A stretch of 64,000 nucleotides of DNA from Fimbriimonadia bacterium (GCA_026129765.1 JAHCHP010000015.1:31566-95565), one strand, 5' to 3'; counted from the first letter of the stretch, positions 31,062 through 39,976 are shown. Notes: a model not told the origin generated them from the letters alone. Made by a program: numbers and translations.

Positions 31062-31711
31062 TGAACAGCTTCTGGTTGATTATCCTGGTTTCTGCGGTCT
31101 CTATGGCAGGTTTGGGCTACTATGCCTGGTACTACCTGCCTGCGCGCATTCATCACTGGCATCGCCAAAGCCTCCGTTCCTTTGCCCGCGCCATTGATCT
31201 GCGCGCTCAAGGGCGTTTAGGTCCGCCAGAGACTATGGCGAAAGCGGCAGTAGAGATCGGCAAGAAGTTCCGCTTAAGCGCGCGCCGCTTACGACGATTG
31301 GAATTAGCCGTTTATTTGCGCGACATCGGCATGGTGGGCGTGCCTTATGCGGTTTTGAATCGCGAGGGCAGACGCGCCATGATCGAGCAAATCACCTATA
31401 ACCGGCATGTGGAGGTAGGGGCAGCGATTGTGGAGCAGATTCCGGGACTGCGAGAAATCGCGCCTTTAGTGCGCGATCACCACAGCAGTTATGTCTCACA
31501 ACCCAACAGACCGATTGAGCATCATGTGCTGATGGCGTTGAGCGATGCCTACGAGATGGCAGGCACATTGCCGATGGAGCAGGTCATTGACCACTTAAAA
31601 GCCCATGCGGGCGATCTGTATCATCCGCAAGTTGCCGAAGCCGTGATCGGGCATCTCCAGTCGCAACCCAGCCTGATGAAAACGATTATGGAACAGGCTG
31701 CCGCTTTGTAA
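31061..31711 (+). CDS. Membrane-anchored degenerate HD-domain protein
   Basis: 216 residues with an N-terminal transmembrane helix (LIILVSAVSMAGLGYYAWYY). The rest follows HD-GYP order (LRRLELAVYLRDIGMVGVPY, HVEVGAAIVEQIPG, APLVRDHHSSYV, HHVLMALSDAYEMAG), but the catalytic HD is RD (YLRDIGM) and the GYP loop is missing. It therefore looks enzymatically inactive, and may bind or regulate the coupled HD-GYP protein. Assignment as an HD relative is from motif spacing. Confidence 0.72.
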   Translation: MNSFWLIILVSAVSMAGLGYYAWYYLPARIHHWHRQSLRSFARAIDLRAQGRLGPPETMAKAAVEIGKKFRLSARRLRRLELAVYLRDIGMVGVPYAVLNREGRRAMIEQITYNRHVEVGAAIVEQIPGLREIAPLVRDHHSSYVSQPNRPIEHHVLMALSDAYEMAGTLPMEQVIDHLKAHAGDLYHPQVAEAVIGHLQSQPSLMKTIMEQAAAL

Positions 31712-31744
31712 GTAACCTCTTACTGCTTAATACCCCCTCCGTTG

Positions 31745-31770
31745 GGTTCCCCCTGCAAGCAAGGGGAACC
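31745..31770. terminator. Inverted repeat between convergent genes
   Basis: GGTTCCCC and GGGGAACC with a 10-nt loop, lying between the HD gene and convergent pfkA. No long T tract follows in either direction, so termination is only inferred. Confidence 0.4.
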
Positions 31771-31808
31771 GCGGGTGGCATACGAAACAACTGAGACAAT
31801 ATACCCTC

Positions 31809-32846
31809 TCAATACGAGCGTTTGAAAATCTGTTTAATCTCTTCGTACAGTTCCACCGGCACTCGCTTGGACTCGGCGAGCGCGTCTTGCAGGGGAACCG
31901 CCACGATTTCGGTGCCGCGCAACGATGCCAACTTCCCAAATTGCCGCTGCGTCACCAATTCCGCCGCTTTTGAGCCAAGCCGGGTTGCCAACACACGGTC
32001 GAACATTGTGGGCGGACCGCCCCGCTGCACATGTCCAATCACCGCATAGCGCGTTTCAAAACCGGTCCGGTTCTCCACTTCTTTTGCAAGCCACGCGCCG
32101 ATCCCGCGCTCCCGGAGAATGATATGCCCAAAGGCGTCCATTTGGAGGTTCTCTTGTGGAGGTTCATAGGGCATTTCAATCCCTTCTGCGACAACAATCA
32201 GCGCGTACACTTTTCCGTGACTTCGCAAAGCGCAGATGTAGTCGCACATTTCGTCCATATCGTTTTCCACCTCCGGTATCACGATCCAATCCGCGCCGCC
32301 CGCCAGCCCCGAATAGAGCGCGACCCATCCCGCATTCCTGCCCATGACCTCTAATACGATCACACGGGCATGGGAGCGAGCGGTATCCCGAAGGCGATCC
32401 ATCGCCTCGACTGCCACCCCGACCGCCGTATCGAAGCCAAAGGTATAGTCGGTGCCGCTCAAGTCATTGTCCATCGTTTTCGGCACGCCCACCACCTGGA
32501 CGCCATGCTGGTGCAGTTTATAAGCAACCCCCAGCGTGTCTTCGCCACCAATGGCGATTAAAGCGTCTAAACGCAAGGCTTCGAGGCTTTCAAAGAGGCG
32601 TTTCGTGTCCTCCTCTTTGCGGAAAGGATTCGTGCGGGAAGTGCCCAAAACCGTTCCACCTTGTTGAATGATTTCGTCCACGATGTCCGCGTTCAGCGGG
32701 GTAGTTAGTTGATCCAGAACACCGCGCCATCCCCGCTGGATGCCGACGGGCTCATAGCCCTCCCTGATCAGACGCAGCGTCGCGCCTCGAATCGCTGGGT
32801 TCAGTCCGGGGCAATCGCCTCCGCCTGTCAGGATGCCTACTCGCAT
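31809..32846 (-). CDS. pfkA: 6-phosphofructokinase, residues of the PPi-dependent type
   Basis: Phosphorylates fructose 6-phosphate in glycolysis. 345 residues, starting GILTGGGDCPGLNPAIRG. In the phosphoryl-donor site the motif is GGEDTLGVA with Asp at residue 103, and PKTMDNDL with Lys at 123. ATP-dependent E. coli PFK has Gly at both equivalent positions (104 and 124); Asp plus Lys is the pattern of pyrophosphate-dependent enzymes such as those of the actinobacterial group III. Donor is therefore inferred to be PPi (EC 2.7.1.90). The start is the ATG at 32846; an upstream in-frame start lies inside hpf. It follows hpf by 34 nt on the same strand. Confidence 0.9.
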   Translation of the reverse strand: MRVGILTGGGDCPGLNPAIRGATLRLIREGYEPVGIQRGWRGVLDQLTTPLNADIVDEIIQQGGTVLGTSRTNPFRKEEDTKRLFESLEALRLDALIAIGGEDTLGVAYKLHQHGVQVVGVPKTMDNDLSGTDYTFGFDTAVGVAVEAMDRLRDTARSHARVIVLEVMGRNAGWVALYSGLAGGADWIVIPEVENDMDEMCDYICALRSHGKVYALIVVAEGIEMPYEPPQENLQMDAFGHIILRERGIGAWLAKEVENRTGFETRYAVIGHVQRGGPPTMFDRVLATRLGSKAAELVTQRQFGKLASLRGTEIVAVPLQDALAESKRVPVELYEEIKQIFKRSY

Positions 32847-32880
32847 AAAATACGTTTCCTCCAAAGGTTTTGATAAGGGG

Positions 32881-33462
32881 TTAAGACCGTACTTCCAATA
32901 GCCCATAATGCCCATTCTTCTGGCGATACAGCACACAGAAAAGATCGGTCTCCACATCGTGGAAAACAAAGAAATCTTGCGAGTCCAGTTCCATCTGCAG
33001 GATCGCCTCATCGACCGACATCGGTTTCAAATCGGTGTAGCGAACCTCGGTCAGACTGGGCGCATGATAATTGGTCTCTTCTTCGATCTCAGGTTGAATC
33101 GCTTCGTTCAAGCGGGTTTCCCGGTCCAAGCGCGAGCCGCCTTTGCGAAGCCGCTCTTTGTAGCGCGCTAACTGGTGCTCAAGCCGGTTGACGACCGAGT
33201 CTACGGCAGCGCGAAAATCGGCGTTCTTCTCTTTCAGATGGAATAGATGCCCGTCCGCATCGAGATGAACTGCCAATTCATGCTGTCCGCGCAGTTCCTC
33301 ATGGGTCACAGACACAGACATCATTTTGTGAAAGAACCGCGCCAGTTTTTGCATCTTCTTTTCCATGTAGTCGCGCTCTATCGCGCTCAGCTCAGCATGA
33401 GGACTGCGGAAGCGAATTTCTCCCAGTCCATGTTCCTGGTTTGTTGGGTGAGTCTTTTTCAT
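32881..33462 (-). CDS. hpf: Long-form ribosome hibernation promoting factor
   Basis: 193 residues. The N-terminal HPF/RaiA domain (about 14-115) binds the 30S decoding centre, with EKKMQKLARFFHKMMSVSVT and HLFHLKEKNADFRAAVDSVV. After a linker the C-terminal dimerisation domain starts near 135 (VRYTDLKPMSVDEAILQMEL, then FFVFHDVETDLFCVLYRQKN). Long HPF pairs two 70S into inactive 100S ribosomes under starvation. It is upstream of pfkA in the same direction, perhaps an operon. Confidence 0.92.
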   Translation of the reverse strand: MKKTHPTNQEHGLGEIRFRSPHAELSAIERDYMEKKMQKLARFFHKMMSVSVTHEELRGQHELAVHLDADGHLFHLKEKNADFRAAVDSVVNRLEHQLARYKERLRKGGSRLDRETRLNEAIQPEIEEETNYHAPSLTEVRYTDLKPMSVDEAILQMELDSQDFFVFHDVETDLFCVLYRQKNGHYGLLEVRS

Positions 33463-33535
33463 GTTCGTCTCCTTGTGTAATTCACTGTTTGGACCGTCCG
33501 TTGGTCAGCGATTGGGTTACAAGCGCGTAAAAGCT

Positions 33536-34762
33536 TTAAGCCCGCGTTCGTTCAATGGTCGCGACGGCTTGACAGGCGATCCCCTCTTCACGCCCCAGCG
33601 CGCCTAACCCTTCCGTTGTGGTCGCTTTCAAACTGATTTGCTCCAAGTTGATTCGAGCGGTCTGAGCGATACGCGCTTTCATCTCTAAGAGATAGGGCGC
33701 CAGTTTGGGCGACTGCGCCAAAATCATCCCATCGATATGCGCGATACGCCAGCCATGGTTCTCTAACAGGTCGACCACATGCTGCAGGAGAATTAGGCTA
33801 TCGATATCTTTCCATTGATTGTCAGTATTGGGGAAATGTTGACCTATGTCGCCTAACGAGGCAGCCCCCAGCAAAGCATCGCAAATCGCGTGCAAAACGA
33901 CGTCGGCGTCGGAGTGCCCCAGCAGTCCCATCGTGTGCGGGATTTCTACCCCGCCCAACACCAGACGGCGACCTGCTGTGAGCTGATGTATATCATACCC
34001 GATTCCGACCCGAACGAGGGCATTTACGGGTTGCTCCGTTGCGTTGGGAACCTCGGAATCGCGTTGCCATCGCGCAAAATGCAGGTCTTCCATATGGGTA
34101 ATTTTCAAGTTATCCTGCTCTCCATCCACACGGTAGACAGGCAGCCCCATCTGTTCCAGCAATCCGGCATCATCGGTGGCATTCCGCTGTTCGCGCGCCG
34201 CGGCCGCATGTGCCTCCCGCAGCCAGTCCGCCCGGAACATCTGGGGGGTCTGGGTCGTATGCAGCGATTCGCGGGGCAGGGTCCCGGTGACTTGATTTTC
34301 TTCATCTACCTGTTTCAAGGTATCGGTCATAGGCAAGGTCGGGATCGCGGACCCGTGCGCATAGGCGGTTTCGATTAAACGATCCATTAAAGCGGGCGTG
34401 AAGAAGGGGCGCGCAGCGTCATGCACGGCGATCCAACGAGCCATCGACGGCACATGTTGTAGACCATTAAACGCTGACTCGCGCCGGTCGGCTCCCGACA
34501 CAGGCAGAATCTCGACTGGTTTCGCCAAAGCGCGATTTTGCAGGGCAAGCGCATAGTCCGGCTGACGGGCAGGAGAAACCACCACCCCCACCCATGCGGT
34601 TTGGGGGTGCGACAGGAAGGTCTCTACACTCCAAAGCCAGACCGGTTTCCCATCAATCGACTGCCAAAGTTTGTCTTGTTTACCGAACCGGACGCCGTTT
34701 CCGCCCGCCAGTATAAGCGCGTAAACCGCGGTCGTATCCATCGTCTGTTGAGGCATGTTCAT
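33536..34762 (-). CDS. ispDF: Bifunctional IspD-IspF enzyme of the MEP isoprenoid pathway
   Basis: 408 residues. Residues 1-225 are IspD (CDP-ME synthesis, EC 2.7.7.60) with LILAGGNGVRFGKQDKLWQ and AVHDAARPFFTPALM. Residues 250-408 are IspF (MEcPP synthase, EC 4.6.1.12) with GIGYDIHQLTAGRRLVLGGV, GHSDADVVLHAICDALLGAA and KATTTEGLGALGREEG. The intermediate kinase IspE is not in the window. The ATG at 34762 overlaps the 3' end of the PIN-TRAM gene by 83 nt; ATG at 34741 is an alternative. The order PIN-TRAM then ispD/ispF is also seen in Firmicutes. Confidence 0.94.
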   Translation of the reverse strand: MNMPQQTMDTTAVYALILAGGNGVRFGKQDKLWQSIDGKPVWLWSVETFLSHPQTAWVGVVVSPARQPDYALALQNRALAKPVEILPVSGADRRESAFNGLQHVPSMARWIAVHDAARPFFTPALMDRLIETAYAHGSAIPTLPMTDTLKQVDEENQVTGTLPRESLHTTQTPQMFRADWLREAHAAAAREQRNATDDAGLLEQMGLPVYRVDGEQDNLKITHMEDLHFARWQRDSEVPNATEQPVNALVRVGIGYDIHQLTAGRRLVLGGVEIPHTMGLLGHSDADVVLHAICDALLGAASLGDIGQHFPNTDNQWKDIDSLILLQHVVDLLENHGWRIAHIDGMILAQSPKLAPYLLEMKARIAQTARINLEQISLKATTTEGLGALGREEGIACQAVATIERTRA

Positions 34763-35819
34763 CTCTTAATTCGGCAAAAATCATTTTTCCCTGCCCCGTT
34801 TGCAGCACGCTGGTAATATTCACCTCAATCAGCGAGTTGAGATACGCCTTGCCGCCCTCCACCACAACCATCGTGCCATCTTCCAGGTAGGCGACTCCTT
34901 GATCCGCTTCTTTCCCTTCGCGAATCGGCGTAACGGTCAACTCTTCGCCTGGCAGCACATGAATGCGCACCGCTTCCGAGAGTTCGTTGATATTCAGCAC
35001 GCGAACGTCTTGCAGTTCCGCGACTTTATTGAGGTTATAGTCGTTGGTGATGATGTCGGCATGCATCGCGCGCGCCAAACGCACCAGGCGCGCATCGACC
35101 CCGTCGCCCGCATGAGGAGCCAGACGGTCTTGGGAACGGACATCCAACTGAAACTCTTGTTGAAGCCGTTTCAGCATCTCAAGTCCCCGCCGCCCCCGCG
35201 CGCGTTTCAGCGCATCTTCGGAGTCGGCGATTTTCTGCAGTTCATCCAACACGAAGCCCGGAATATAAAAACGTCCTTCCAAAAAGCCGGTTCTCAAAAT
35301 ATCCAAGATGCGCCCGTCGATGATGACGTTCGTATCCAAAATCTTGACGCCCCGCGATTTTTTGGAAATTTGCGCGGTCAGCGGCAGATACTCCTTCATG
35401 CTGAGGAAGGTAACACAGCTGAGATAGACCACCACCACAAACGCGACCAGCGTGATCGCCCATCCCAATTTACCGCCAATGGCGAACAATAAGGGATAGA
35501 GCGCCAGGGTAATCAGCGCGGCGACGATAATACCCAGCCCAATCGCCAATTTTTCATCCGGTTCCGCTTCTTCCAGGCTGCGAGCTGCTTTCGCCAGCAG
35601 ACGGAACCCGCTGTTTCCAATCAGAACGCCCACCAATAAGCCTGCCAGCGTGAAGCCAGCGCGGGTCGTGTTTTCTGGGACTTGACTCGGCTCCCTCAGA
35701 ACGCTTGAATTAACCCATTGGGTGAAGGAATCGGTCAGCACATACCCTGCGACGCCGCACAAAATCATGCCCGCTGCCAGGAATAGCCAATACATCAGTC
35801 GGTGGATCGTCATTACCAA
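34680..35819 (-). CDS. PIN-TRAM domain membrane protein (YacL-like)
   Basis: 379 residues. Several transmembrane helices fill residues 5-145 (LFLAAGMILCGVAGYVL, GLLVGVLIGNSG, LGIIVAALITLALYPLLFAI and one more). A PIN domain follows (VKILDTNVIIDGRILDILRT, FVLDELQKIAD, ARAMHADIITNDYNLNKVAE), and then a TRAM RNA-binding domain (VAYLEDGTMVVVEGGKAYLN). It is related to B. subtilis YacL, a conserved protein of uncertain role with putative RNase activity. The ATG at 35813 is an equally good start. It overlaps ispDF. Confidence 0.88.
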   Translation of the reverse strand: MVMTIHRLMYWLFLAAGMILCGVAGYVLTDSFTQWVNSSVLREPSQVPENTTRAGFTLAGLLVGVLIGNSGFRLLAKAARSLEEAEPDEKLAIGLGIIVAALITLALYPLLFAIGGKLGWAITLVAFVVVVYLSCVTFLSMKEYLPLTAQISKKSRGVKILDTNVIIDGRILDILRTGFLEGRFYIPGFVLDELQKIADSEDALKRARGRRGLEMLKRLQQEFQLDVRSQDRLAPHAGDGVDARLVRLARAMHADIITNDYNLNKVAELQDVRVLNINELSEAVRIHVLPGEELTVTPIREGKEADQGVAYLEDGTMVVVEGGKAYLNSLIEVNITSVLQTGQGKMIFAELRDEHASTDDGYDRGLRAYTGGRKRRPVR

Positions 35820-35873
35820 TAAATCTCCTATCTATATTATACGCATTCTCAGCCAAAAAGTGGCACTATGCGT

Positions 35874-37355
35874 TCATTCTGTCGTTAAATTATTCTCTTG
35901 AGCGGGCAGACGACTTTTCCGCGCCCGAATCGCGGCATAGATCACCGAAACGAGCGCAGCGGTCAGCAGCCCCAAGGCGATGGGACGCGTGATGAAGATG
36001 AGCGGGCTGCCCTCCGATAAGATGAGCGCGCGGCGCAAGTTCTCCTCGGTCATACGCCCCAAAATCAAGCCCAGCGCCAAGGGGCTTAACGGGAAGCCAT
36101 ATCGCTTGAGACACCATCCCAACAGCCCGGCGGTCATCATCACCCCCACATCGAAAAGGCTGTTGTTCATGGCATACGCGCCGATGACACAGAGCGAAAC
36201 GATGAGGGGCAGCAAATAATGGCGCGGGATACGAATAATCTGGGCAAACCCTTTCGCGCCCAACAGTCCAATGGGCAGGATCAACAGATTGGCAATCATC
36301 AAACCCCAAAAGAGCGCGTGAACCAGTTCAGGCTGCTTTTGAAACAGTTCGGGACCGGGCTTCACATTATGGATCATCAGCGCGCCCACCAGCACCGCCG
36401 TTACGGAGTCGCCCGGGATCCCCAGCGTCAAGAGGGGTATCATCGCGCCGCCCGTCACCGCATTGTTGGCGCACTCCGCCGCCGCCAGCCCCTCCAGCGA
36501 TCCATTGCCAAACGCCTGTTTGTCTTTGGACAGTTTCTTGGCATGATCGTAGGCGACAAACGAGGCGATGTCTCCCCCCACTCCGGGCAGCGCGCCGATC
36601 ACCGTGCCGCTGACGCTGCTATGGAGCGAGGCAGGCACAATCTGTTTCATCTCTTCTTTGGTCGGCAGGCTGCGTCCCCATCCGGGCGTTGACGCCTGAG
36701 GCTTGGGTTTCATTGAGGCTTGATAAAAGGCTTCGCCCAACGCGAACAACCCGATTAAGACCGGCACAAACGCCGCGCCTTCCAGCAATTCCGGTTGCCC
36801 CATCGTGAACCGGGGAATGGCGGTGATGGGGTCTAAACCGATCATCGCGATCAACAGTCCCAACGCGCCCATAAGCCAGCCTTTCAACAAGGCGCGCTCC
36901 GATAGGCTGGCAATAAGCGATAACCCGAAGATCGCTAAGGCGAAATATTCGGCAGGTCCAAACGCCAAGGAAAACTTCGCGACAGTGGGCGCGCCCAAGA
37001 TCAACACACCCGTGCTGAAGACACCGCCAATCACGCCCGCAATGCAGGAAACGCTCATCGCCAATCCCGCCTTGCCCTGCTGTGCCAAGGGATAGCCGTC
37101 CAGCGTGGTCGCGGCGGCAGCAGGCGTGCCGGGCGCGCGAACCAGAATCGCCGGGATTGCGCCGCCATACATTGCGCCCACATACACCCCCATCAGGGTC
37201 AGCAGAGCAGGCAGCGGCTCCAACCAAAAGGTGAGCGGAACCAGCAACGCGACTCCCATCGTGGCTGTTAAGCCGGGCAGCGCGCCAATCAAGATGCCCG
37301 CGACCAAACTCGCGACCAGCAGTCCCATGGTATACACGTTCAGCAGTTGTTCCAT
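35874..37355 (-). CDS. tctA: Tripartite tricarboxylate transporter permease TctA
   Basis: 493 residues with about twelve transmembrane segments; the large channel subunit of a TTT system driven by ion gradients. Family motifs are ILIGALPGLTATMGVALLVP, VYVGAMYGGAIPAILVRAPG and TPAAAATTLDGYPLAQQGKA near the N-terminus, repeated in the second half as VIGALPGVGGDIASFVAYDH and the TLGIPGDSVTAVLVGAL loop. It starts 15 nt after the fused TctC-TctB gene and is cotranscribed with it. Substrate is a carboxylate; which one is not visible. Confidence 0.93.
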   Translation of the reverse strand: MEQLLNVYTMGLLVASLVAGILIGALPGLTATMGVALLVPLTFWLEPLPALLTLMGVYVGAMYGGAIPAILVRAPGTPAAAATTLDGYPLAQQGKAGLAMSVSCIAGVIGGVFSTGVLILGAPTVAKFSLAFGPAEYFALAIFGLSLIASLSERALLKGWLMGALGLLIAMIGLDPITAIPRFTMGQPELLEGAAFVPVLIGLFALGEAFYQASMKPKPQASTPGWGRSLPTKEEMKQIVPASLHSSVSGTVIGALPGVGGDIASFVAYDHAKKLSKDKQAFGNGSLEGLAAAECANNAVTGGAMIPLLTLGIPGDSVTAVLVGALMIHNVKPGPELFQKQPELVHALFWGLMIANLLILPIGLLGAKGFAQIIRIPRHYLLPLIVSLCVIGAYAMNNSLFDVGVMMTAGLLGWCLKRYGFPLSPLALGLILGRMTEENLRRALILSEGSPLIFITRPIALGLLTAALVSVIYAAIRARKSRLPAQENNLTTE

Positions 37356-37370
37356 CGAGTTCTCAATTCC

Positions 37371-38678
37371 TTAGGGCAACGGCACACGCAACAGGTAAAC
37401 AAACAGCAGCCAGAACACGCCCACACTCATCAGAGCAAATAGAGCTGCGCGCAAAACCGAAGTCTGCCCCATCAGACGCGCCATCCCGGTTAAGTAGAGA
37501 GTCGTTGAGATCAAAAAGCCCAGCCACCCGAACAGGATACCATAGCCCAAGGTCCACCCGACCGCCCCCCATGCGCGGCTCCGATGATCTATCGCCTCAA
37601 CCGGCGGCGCTTGGGTTCCGGCGCGTACCCCCTGCCAAACCGCTCCCGCGCTCAGAACCACAATAGCTCCTATCAGCAGCGTCGGGAAAAAGCTCGCGCC
37701 CACATCATGCGCGGTCGGGTTCAATTCAATCGCGGCGATAATCTTTTGATTTTGTTCGCTTTGTTTTCGGACAAAACCGGCAAAGGCTTCTCCTTCCAGC
37801 CATGCCAGTCGTACCCCGCGCTCTTGCATGCGCTGGACAAACTCAGGGTCTTGATAGGCTTGACGAAACGCCGCCATCAAGGTATCCAACACCGGCTTTG
37901 GCACGTTCTTGGGAAGCGCAAGCCCGCCCCATGCGCCAATCTGCACGTTGTATCCTTCTTCAGTCGCTGTGGGCGTTTCCGGCAGGAGCGGATCCCGCTG
38001 GCTGTCCAAAACCGCCAACACGCGCAAGGTTCCCGCTTCCACTTGCGACTGCACTTCGGTATAACTCACGCAGACCGCTTGGATATGTTTGCCCAACAAC
38101 GCTTGAACGGCAGGCGCGGCTCCGCTATACGGCACATGTTTGAATTGGACGCCTGCAGCGGTCTGAAGCGATGCGGCAGAGAGATGCCAAATGGAACCGG
38201 TTCCCGAATTGCCAACCGCTATCGAGTCGGGCTGCTTGCGCGCCTCTTTGAGAAACTCTTCCAATGTGCGCCAAGGCGAATCGGTATGCACAGTAACGAC
38301 GGCGGGATTGAAATTCGTGCGCGCCAGGGGTTCATAGGAATCGATGGTCAGCGGGCTTAGTTTCAAATGGGGCAGTATTGCCAGTTCGGCGACCAGATAG
38401 GTCACGGTGTAGCCGTCTGGCTTTGCGCGCGCGCCATAAGCCAAACCAATCGCATTTGCGCCGCCGGGTTTGTTTTCGACGATGATAGGCGATTGGATGA
38501 CCTTTTGAGCGGATGCCGCCAGTGTTCGGGTCAGCAGGTCCGACACGCCGCCGGGCGCGGGTGGGCAGATAATCGTGATGGGTTGCTGAGGGAACTTGGC
38601 AGGTTCGCTCCGCTGGCATCCGCCCAAGATCGCCCCCAAAACCCCAAAACATAACACCATTCCCTTAAAATTCTTCAT
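37371..38678 (-). CDS. Fusion of TctC binding protein and TctB membrane subunit
   Basis: 435 residues. The N-terminus is a lipoprotein signal (GVLGAILGGC). Residues 28-300 are a Bug/TctC solute-binding protein: FPQQPITIICPPAPGGVSDL, VENKPGGANAIGLAYGARAK and VPYSGAAPAVQALLG. From about residue 318 a TctB-like module with four hydrophobic segments follows (GASFFPTLLIGAIVVLSAGA, then GWTLGYGILFGWLGFLI, and RAALFALMSVGVFWLLF). In known TTT systems these are separate proteins, with TctC free in the periplasm. Here it is tethered to the small subunit. The frame is continuous, with no stop or frameshift between the parts. Confidence 0.85.
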   Translation of the reverse strand: MKNFKGMVLCFGVLGAILGGCQRSEPAKFPQQPITIICPPAPGGVSDLLTRTLAASAQKVIQSPIIVENKPGGANAIGLAYGARAKPDGYTVTYLVAELAILPHLKLSPLTIDSYEPLARTNFNPAVVTVHTDSPWRTLEEFLKEARKQPDSIAVGNSGTGSIWHLSAASLQTAAGVQFKHVPYSGAAPAVQALLGKHIQAVCVSYTEVQSQVEAGTLRVLAVLDSQRDPLLPETPTATEEGYNVQIGAWGGLALPKNVPKPVLDTLMAAFRQAYQDPEFVQRMQERGVRLAWLEGEAFAGFVRKQSEQNQKIIAAIELNPTAHDVGASFFPTLLIGAIVVLSAGAVWQGVRAGTQAPPVEAIDHRSRAWGAVGWTLGYGILFGWLGFLISTTLYLTGMARLMGQTSVLRAALFALMSVGVFWLLFVYLLRVPLP

Positions 38679-38766
38679 AGGATGGTTCTTTTTTTCGCGC
38701 CTGCCTGCCTCATTCCTATCGCAACATTTGCAAGATTGTAGGGTATCATACTAAAACGGTGAGGAA

Positions 38767-39003
38767 ATGAATAGGAAACTATGGACATGTGAAGGGGTCT
38801 ATCGAAACGGGCAGATCGAGCTCCTGGAAACGCCCGACAATGTTGAGGAAGCGCGCGTTTTCGTGACTTTTCTTCCATTGAAACTGGTGGAACTAAGTGA
38901 ACACGGTATCGATGAGCAGCAAGCTGCAGACTTGCGCGCTCGCCTCAAGACGTTCTCAGAAGATTGGGAACGCCCAGATATGGATGTTTATGATGCAATG
39001 TAA
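38767..39003 (+). CDS. Antitoxin of a MazF-type module
   Basis: A 78-residue protein with a short beta-rich start (LWTCEGVYRNGQIELLETPD, DVF-like VEEARVFVTFLP) and an acidic helical tail (LRARLKTFSEDWERPDMDVY). The opening resembles AF2212/PHD-like antitoxins that precede VapC or MazF toxins. Its last 11 nt overlap the toxin gene. The antitoxin role is inferred from position and shape. Confidence 0.7.
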   Translation: MNRKLWTCEGVYRNGQIELLETPDNVEEARVFVTFLPLKLVELSEHGIDEQQAADLRARLKTFSEDWERPDMDVYDAM

Positions 39004-39343
39004 GCGTGGGGACATCGTTCTTGTTCTGTTTCCGGATTCCAACCTGCGAACTTCCAAACGCCGCCCTGCCCTGGTGGTTCAAGCGGACGATTTGGAAACT
39101 GGACTCCCTCAAACCATCGTAGCTATGATCACCAGCAACCTTGCTCGCGCTGGGCACCTGAGCCGTTTGGAAGTTTTGTTATCATCCTCTGAAGGACAAG
39201 CAAGCGGATTATTGACCGATTCAGTCATCATGACCGATAATCTTGCAACCGTGTTTGAAACGGAGATTGATCGTGTGATTGGCGCCTATCCTTTAATGGG
39301 AAAGGTGGATGCGGCTTTACGCAAAACCCTGGATTTAAAATAA
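38993..39343 (+). CDS. MazF/PemK-family endoribonuclease toxin
   Basis: 116 residues. CKRGDIVLVLFPDSNLRTSK, RRPALVVQ and TIVAMITSNLARAG are the SH3-like MazF core, with SGLLTDSVIMTDNLATV and the terminal IGAYPLMGKVDAALRKTL completing it. MazF toxins cut mRNA or rRNA at short sequences. The start is the ATG at 38993 (MQCKRGD), overlapping the antitoxin by 11 nt; the longer frame from 38897 lies within the antitoxin gene and is not used. Confidence 0.85.
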   Translation: MQCKRGDIVLVLFPDSNLRTSKRRPALVVQADDLETGLPQTIVAMITSNLARAGHLSRLEVLLSSSEGQASGLLTDSVIMTDNLATVFETEIDRVIGAYPLMGKVDAALRKTLDLK

Positions 39344-39404
39344 CCCCTCTTTCTCAGTCACAGTTGCATTGATTCTGGTATAATTGAAGGCGGTGAGAAG
39401 TGAC

Positions 39405-39749
39405 ATGACACAAACAACTCCGATTCAGATCACAGAACGCGCCATCAAGCGCATCCAGCAGTTGCTTGCCAAACCCGAGAACGCTTCCACGCCTTACCTG
39501 CGTGTGGGGGTTCGGGGCGGTGGCTGCGCGGGCTTGGAGTATGTGCTTCGATTTGAAATGTCGCCTCGGGCGACCGATCATCAGTTCGCCTTCGAGGACT
39601 TTCATGTGATTATGGATCCGAAAAGCGCGGAGCTGCTTCAGGACTGTGTTTTGGACTTCACAGGCGAGTTACTGGGCGGCGGATTCCGGGTTCAAAACCC
39701 CCATGCGAAGCGCAGTTGCGGGTGTGGCACTTCTTTTTCGCCGATTTAG
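39405..39749 (+). CDS. Iron-sulfur cluster carrier of the IscA/ErpA type
   Basis: A 114-residue A-type carrier that receives and hands on Fe-S clusters. The three conserved cysteines are in GGGCAGLEYVL and the terminal SCGCGTSFS. ITERAIKRIQQLLAK is the usual N-terminus. A TATAAT at 39379-39384 precedes, and GGTGAG lies 9 nt before the ATG at 39405. Whether it acts as IscA, SufA or ErpA cannot be told from the sequence. No other isc or suf genes are adjacent. Confidence 0.9.
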   Translation: MTQTTPIQITERAIKRIQQLLAKPENASTPYLRVGVRGGGCAGLEYVLRFEMSPRATDHQFAFEDFHVIMDPKSAELLQDCVLDFTGELLGGGFRVQNPHAKRSCGCGTSFSPI

Positions 39750-39782
39750 CCCTTATTTTTTATGGGAATATGGTAAAAACGC

Positions 39783-39810
39783 TTGACTTTTGGGTCAAAT
39801 ATCGTATAAA
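39783..39810 (+). promoter_or_regulatory. Promoter of the SigH-like gene
   Basis: TTGACT at 39783-39788 and TATAAA at 39805-39810 with a 16-bp spacer. The leader of about 160 nt contains GGCTGCAGCAGCC and a CCCA/TGGG hairpin followed by GAGTTTTT just before the ribosome binding site, which might attenuate transcription. Confidence 0.5.
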
Positions 39811-39976
39811 CTTAAGAGGATGGTTTCCTACAGAGACTTCTGCGACACGAAAAAGACCGTAAATCGTCTGAGGTCATGAGGGAATTACCAGGGCTGCAGC
39901 AGCCGAGGATGGCGCGTTAAACAGCCAATATCCCAAATTTATGGGTTGAGTTTTTAGAGGTATGGAGGGGACTGCG

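Noticed and set aside
39811..39976. A known riboswitch in the leader of the SigH-like gene
   Set aside because: Small hairpins are present, but no consensus of a riboswitch class that I know is visible.
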